Shown here: piece after piece, positions 15,079-18,276 of the stretch | Layout: each line of letters starts with the position of its first letter | Numbering within the stretch: position 1 is the stretch's first letter | Assembly: GCA_900765575.1 (NCBI GenBank) | Contig: CAAFRW010000282.1 | Location: 1 to 18,276 of the forward strand | Origin: Bacteroidaceae bacterium | GTDB taxonomy: Bacteria; Bacteroidota; Bacteroidia; Bacteroidales; Bacteroidaceae | DNA length: 18,276 nucleotides | Reading direction: 5' to 3' | Position numbers and translations under genes: made by a program | The notes under the pieces: generated by a model | The model's database searches: none | Told to the model about the DNA's origin: nothing | The model's input: the letters and a program-made list of their open reading frames with translations, nothing else

Positions 15079-15282
15079 TTATTGATTGATAGCCTCGTTA
15101 TACTCTTTCCACAATTCCTCCACCTCTTCACGGTCTTCAGCCGTAAGAATCGTTCCGGAAGGAATTAAATAAGAACTCGTTACACTCTCCACTCTGGGAG
15201 TCAGTTCGTCCGGTTCGCTGCATGAGGTTCCCAACATACCACCACCGATTATACAAAGAGCTATATATATTATCTTTTTCAT
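15079..15282 (-). CDS. Small lipoprotein of the SusCD operon
   Basis: The 67-residue protein has a signal peptide with Cys21 (LGTSC) and then SEPDE, an acidic sequence fitting surface export. The mature chain is only about 47 residues, with a C-terminal acidic helix-like stretch (LTAEDREEVEELWKEYNEAI). It lies 18 nt after the susD stop and 4 nt before the next gene, so it is translated within the operon. I do not recognise the family. It is unlikely to be a truncated longer gene, because both neighbours are spaced as in normal operons. Confidence 0.75.
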   Translation of the reverse strand: MKKIIYIALCIIGGGMLGTSCSEPDELTPRVESVTSSYLIPSGTILTAEDREEVEELWKEYNEAINQ

Positions 15283-15300
15283 CCTTCTTACTTTTTACTA

Positions 15301-16686
15301 TTATTCAATATATCCCGGATTTTGAATCAACAAGCCCGGAAACAGTTCGATATCATTTTTAGGTAATGGAAAAGTATAGAGATACTTCTCATTCACATAC
15401 TTCTTACCATTCGCCGCAATCCAGAATTCAGGGCATCCGTTACGCTTCAGCTCAAACCAGCGGTCTCCTTCCAGAAAAAGCTCCATACGGCGTTCGCAAA
15501 GAATGGCCGACATCAGCTTCGTCAACGGCGCACCGGTAGCGTCTACCGTGATACGCTGCTCGTACACTTTCGGCAAAGTGGAAGAGGTATAAGGCACATA
15601 ACCCTCCGTAATACGCTTGCCGCGCAACAGGTTCAGGTATTTCAACGCTCCTGTTTCATCGTTGCTATGTGCACACGATTCGGCAATAATCAGGCATAGC
15701 TCCTCGCTCCGGAACTTGGTAGTTACTACTTTGCCTACAATACGTTTTGCATCAAAAGCGACCGTTCTGCGCACATCATTCGAACTCGAATTGAACAACT
15801 CTACCATATTGCGGGAAACAGGGCGCATCCTCATATCGGCCTGAGCGCCGGCATAACTCATATTACCAAGGTCATCATCTTCTACAAAAGAGCGCATAAT
15901 CACGTTATGTGTTTTCCGGATTTTCTGATTGATGGCATTGGCATACTCATCCGCTTCCAGCATCGGATAGAATTCCAACGCCTCTTTCGCCATCTCGGAG
16001 GCATTGCCCCAATCTTGAATCCAAAAATAGAAACGGGCCATATAAGCCTTCACTACATTTTCGGTAAAAAGGAAATCCTCATCCGACAGATGATAGGACA
16101 AAGCCGTCTTAAACCCTTCATCAATAAACCGGGCTGTTTCCTGCAACGTAGAACGCTCGGGCTTGGCTTCCATATCAAACTGGTCGACCAACGGAAGTCC
16201 CAATGTCTGGGCGGCCGTTGCCGGAGAGTAAGCTTCACAGTAACGTTGCATCAGGTTATAATAACAAATAGAACGTATCGCCCAAGCCGTTCCCAATAAT
16301 TTCTTCGCCAACTCGGACTCCTTGTCATCCATGTCCCCTATCACGATATTGCAATCTTTAATCACCGAATACAATTCCTCATAAAGTCCCTGGTTGTTAT
16401 TGATACTGGTTCCGGCATAGAGATAGGAAGTGGAATAACCTGTAGCGAGCGTGGCATCCAAATCTTCGGCAAACAGCTCCAGTTGCCCTGTTTTCTCAGG
16501 ATTCGGTACAATCACATCATCGGTTCCCTTTTCTATCTGGTCCAGCCAATAATGAATAATGGTTGCATAGTCTTCAGCCTTCTCCGGAATGATTTTTCCT
16601 TTCGGCTCCACATCCAGATAATTGTTACACGAAGCCAATAAACATATCAGCCCGCCATATATACATATACTCAGTTTTCGTTTCAT
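15301..16686 (-). CDS. susD: SusD/RagB-family outer-membrane lipoprotein
   Basis: This protein forms the extracellular lid over the SusC transporter and captures substrate at the cell surface. The 461-residue protein has lipobox LASC (Cys20), followed by NNYLDVEPKGKIIPE, the usual start of mature SusD-like proteins. TPR-like helical sequence follows, for example GTAWAIRSICYYNLMQRY. Near the C-terminus, CERRMELFLEGDRWFELKR is the conserved SusD signature. It is shorter than typical polysaccharide-binding SusD proteins (about 500-650), as seen in many RagB-like members. It starts 14 nt after the susC stop. The substrate cannot be read from the sequence. The symbol names the family, not orthology to the starch protein. 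Confidence 0.93.
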   Translation of the reverse strand: MKRKLSICIYGGLICLLASCNNYLDVEPKGKIIPEKAEDYATIIHYWLDQIEKGTDDVIVPNPEKTGQLELFAEDLDATLATGYSTSYLYAGTSINNNQGLYEELYSVIKDCNIVIGDMDDKESELAKKLLGTAWAIRSICYYNLMQRYCEAYSPATAAQTLGLPLVDQFDMEAKPERSTLQETARFIDEGFKTALSYHLSDEDFLFTENVVKAYMARFYFWIQDWGNASEMAKEALEFYPMLEADEYANAINQKIRKTHNVIMRSFVEDDDLGNMSYAGAQADMRMRPVSRNMVELFNSSSNDVRRTVAFDAKRIVGKVVTTKFRSEELCLIIAESCAHSNDETGALKYLNLLRGKRITEGYVPYTSSTLPKVYEQRITVDATGAPLTKLMSAILCERRMELFLEGDRWFELKRNGCPEFWIAANGKKYVNEKYLYTFPLPKNDIELFPGLLIQNPGYIE

Positions 16687-16700
16687 TGTTTTCCTGTTTT

Positions 16701-18276
16701 TTAGAATCCTACATTTACACTAAACATTACCGAACGGCTCACCGGATAAGTAGCTCCGGGAGTTTCCGGGTCCATTCCTTTGTATCCCGTAAAGGTAAAG
16801 AAGTTATTCAGCGACAGAGAGCAGTCTATGGCAGACACCGCCCATCCCTGAATCATTTTTTTCGGTACGGTGTATCCCAAAATGATACTCTTTAGCCGTA
16901 CATACGATAAACTGGTAAGAAAAGCGCCACGCGTTATCTCCGGTTCCGTAGGATTATAATAACTGAAACCGTATGACTGTCCGTACACATTCCATATCCG
17001 TGGATAAGTACCGCCCGTATTATCCACCGTCCACCTGTCTAAGGCCGCTCTGGGAGCATTCAGGTGATAAGAGAACAAATCGTTCTGGTACACCTGCGTA
17101 GTTTCCTGCATGCTGCCACCGCCCGTACTGCTATACGATACAGGCGGTTTGATATATTCAAAAGCCTTGGCTCCTGTGGCAAACGTTCCGTTAACACTCA
17201 AACGGAAATTCTTATATTCGCCCGTTACATTGAAACCTCCCGTCACCGGAGCTTCATTCGTTCCCAAATAATAGCGGTAATTATCGGGATTATGCAAATC
17301 TGTTGCTTTATTGATTTCCGCATCCGGACGAAGCTGGAACAAATAGAGTCCGGTTTCCGGGTCTATCCCCGTCACCTTTCCGCTATAAATAGCTCCTACC
17401 GGATACCCTTCCCATAAATCGCTAAGCGACATACTGTTGTTGGGAGATTGGTATTTGGTTACCTTATTCATATTATAGGCTACATTGGCCGATAGGGAGA
17501 GACGGAAATCTTTCGTCTTCAAGGGAACACCGTTCAAGGTAGCTTCAATACCTTTGTTTTCGAGGTCGGCCGTATTATAGTTCTGGGCGGTAAAGCCGGT
17601 GGTACTTAATACCGACACCCGAGTTACCACATCTTTACTTTTCCGGTAGTATGCCTCTACAATACCGGTCAAACGCTCGTTGAACAGACCGAAATCAAGT
17701 GCTACTTTCACATCTTGCGTTTTTTCCCATCTCAGATTCGGATTGGGAGGCGAAACCACTTTTCCCGTATGATAAGTGTGATTGGATATATTGCGATAAT
17801 CATCGTAATAGCTGATAATCAATTGCGGGCTCACCGTACGGCAGATATTTCCGGTGAATCCGGTGGCTACACGTAGAGTAAGACGATTCAACACCGGCTT
17901 CAACTTAGCCATAAACTCCTCTTCACTTATATTCCAAGCCGCACCCAACGACCAGTTCGGATTAAACTGCTTGTCGCTACCGAAATTGGAACTTCCATCC
18001 GTACGGAAGGAAGCGTTTACAATGTAACGATTCTGGAAATAATAATCGGCCGAAGCGTAGAACGATGCAAAACGCTGTTCGCTCCAACTCTCACCGCTCG
18101 ATGCATCCAATGCCGCCAGATATGCTTTTAGCTTCTCATACCCTACTCCATCCGGACTGTCGGGAAGCGGTGTAATGGTGTTGCCGGTCACAGGGTCGTA
18201 CCCGTAGCGCTTGCTGTAAAGCCCATCGCTTTTACTTCCCCTTAACTCGGCACCGGCAATAAGTGAGAGGCTATGG
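16701..18276 (-). CDS. susC: SusC/RagA-family TonB-dependent transporter, C-terminal part (5' end outside window)
   Basis: About 524 C-terminal residues are visible and the frame continues through the window edge. The apparent start at 18191 is an internal GTG; upstream codons still read as SusC (IAGAELRGSKSDG, then YGYDPVTGN). The sequence is outer-membrane beta-barrel: alternating amphipathic strands, SFRTDGSSNFGSDKQFNPNW, SLGAAWNISEEEFM, and the conserved end VSRSVMFSVNVGF with a terminal Phe. Signal, carboxypeptidase-like and plug domains lie outside the window. It imports a substrate delivered by the SusD neighbour using TonB energy. It is the first gene of the operon visible here, and the promoter is not in view. 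Confidence 0.95.
   Translation of the reverse strand, partial: HSLSLIAGAELRGSKSDGLYSKRYGYDPVTGNTITPLPDSPDGVGYEKLKAYLAALDASSGESWSEQRFASFYASADYYFQNRYIVNASFRTDGSSNFGSDKQFNPNWSLGAAWNISEEEFMAKLKPVLNRLTLRVATGFTGNICRTVSPQLIISYYDDYRNISNHTYHTGKVVSPPNPNLRWEKTQDVKVALDFGLFNERLTGIVEAYYRKSKDVVTRVSVLSTTGFTAQNYNTADLENKGIEATLNGVPLKTKDFRLSLSANVAYNMNKVTKYQSPNNSMSLSDLWEGYPVGAIYSGKVTGIDPETGLYLFQLRPDAEINKATDLHNPDNYRYYLGTNEAPVTGGFNVTGEYKNFRLSVNGTFATGAKAFEYIKPPVSYSSTGGGSMQETTQVYQNDLFSYHLNAPRAALDRWTVDNTGGTYPRIWNVYGQSYGFSYYNPTEPEITRGAFLTSLSYVRLKSIILGYTVPKKMIQGWAVSAIDCSLSLNNFFTFTGYKGMDPETPGATYPVSRSVMFSVNVGF

Noticed and set aside
15075..15131. Upstream start for the Calx-beta lipoprotein
   Set aside because: It would overlap the small lipoprotein gene by over 50 nt and place 19 charged residues before the signal peptide.
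18189..18191. GTG as the true start of the SusC gene
   Set aside because: Codons further upstream still translate as SusC barrel sequence up to the window edge, so the gene is cut by the window.

Overview
The window reads as part of a Bacteroidales chromosome (Bacteroides or a close relative). The reasons are SusC/SusD-type genes, LruC-domain and DUF5117-type proteins, lipoproteins with acidic residues just after the lipidated Cys, and promoters matching the Bacteroidetes TTTG / TAnnTTTG pattern. The species cannot be fixed from sequence alone.

Layout. (1) 2-760 (+): 3' part of a gene for an LruC-domain protein. (2) 761-1760: a non-coding stretch with two copies of a two-hairpin repeat. The palindromic core of one copy is inverted relative to the other. 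Between them lie the last ~28 codons of a second, decayed LruC gene. (3) 1761-8327 (-): a branched-chain amino acid operon, in transcription order leader peptide, ilvD, ilvB, ilvN, acyl-ACP thioesterase, ilvC. It has a recognisable promoter (8354-8384), a 24-residue leader peptide in which half the residues are Ile, Leu or Val, and a complete antiterminator/terminator switch in front of ilvD. A 305-bp gap between ilvD and ilvB carries a 23-bp tandem repeat. (4) 8586-13681 (+): two tandem paralogous secreted proteins of the DUF5117/DUF5118 zinc-metalloprotease family. The first has an intact HExxHxxGxxH zinc site. In the second every zinc ligand and the catalytic Glu are replaced, so it looks like a pseudoprotease. 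(5) 13779-18276 (-), convergent with the proteases: the 3' half of susC, then susD, a tiny lipoprotein and a Calx-beta-like lipoprotein. This is an outer-membrane nutrient-uptake operon with no glycan-degrading enzyme visible.

How the parts work together. The ilv genes encode three of the steps to valine and isoleucine (acetohydroxyacid synthase, ketol-acid reductoisomerase, dihydroxyacid dehydratase). The leader suggests that charged tRNA for Ile/Val/Leu controls the operon by ribosome-dependent attenuation, which would also control the thioesterase, a fatty-acid enzyme. The protease pair and the SusCD operon face each other across a shared terminator. They may jointly handle peptides or glycoproteins, but that rests only on proximity.

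The strongest observations are the complete ilv attenuator, the active/dead metalloprotease pair, and the inverted hairpin core between the two repeat copies.
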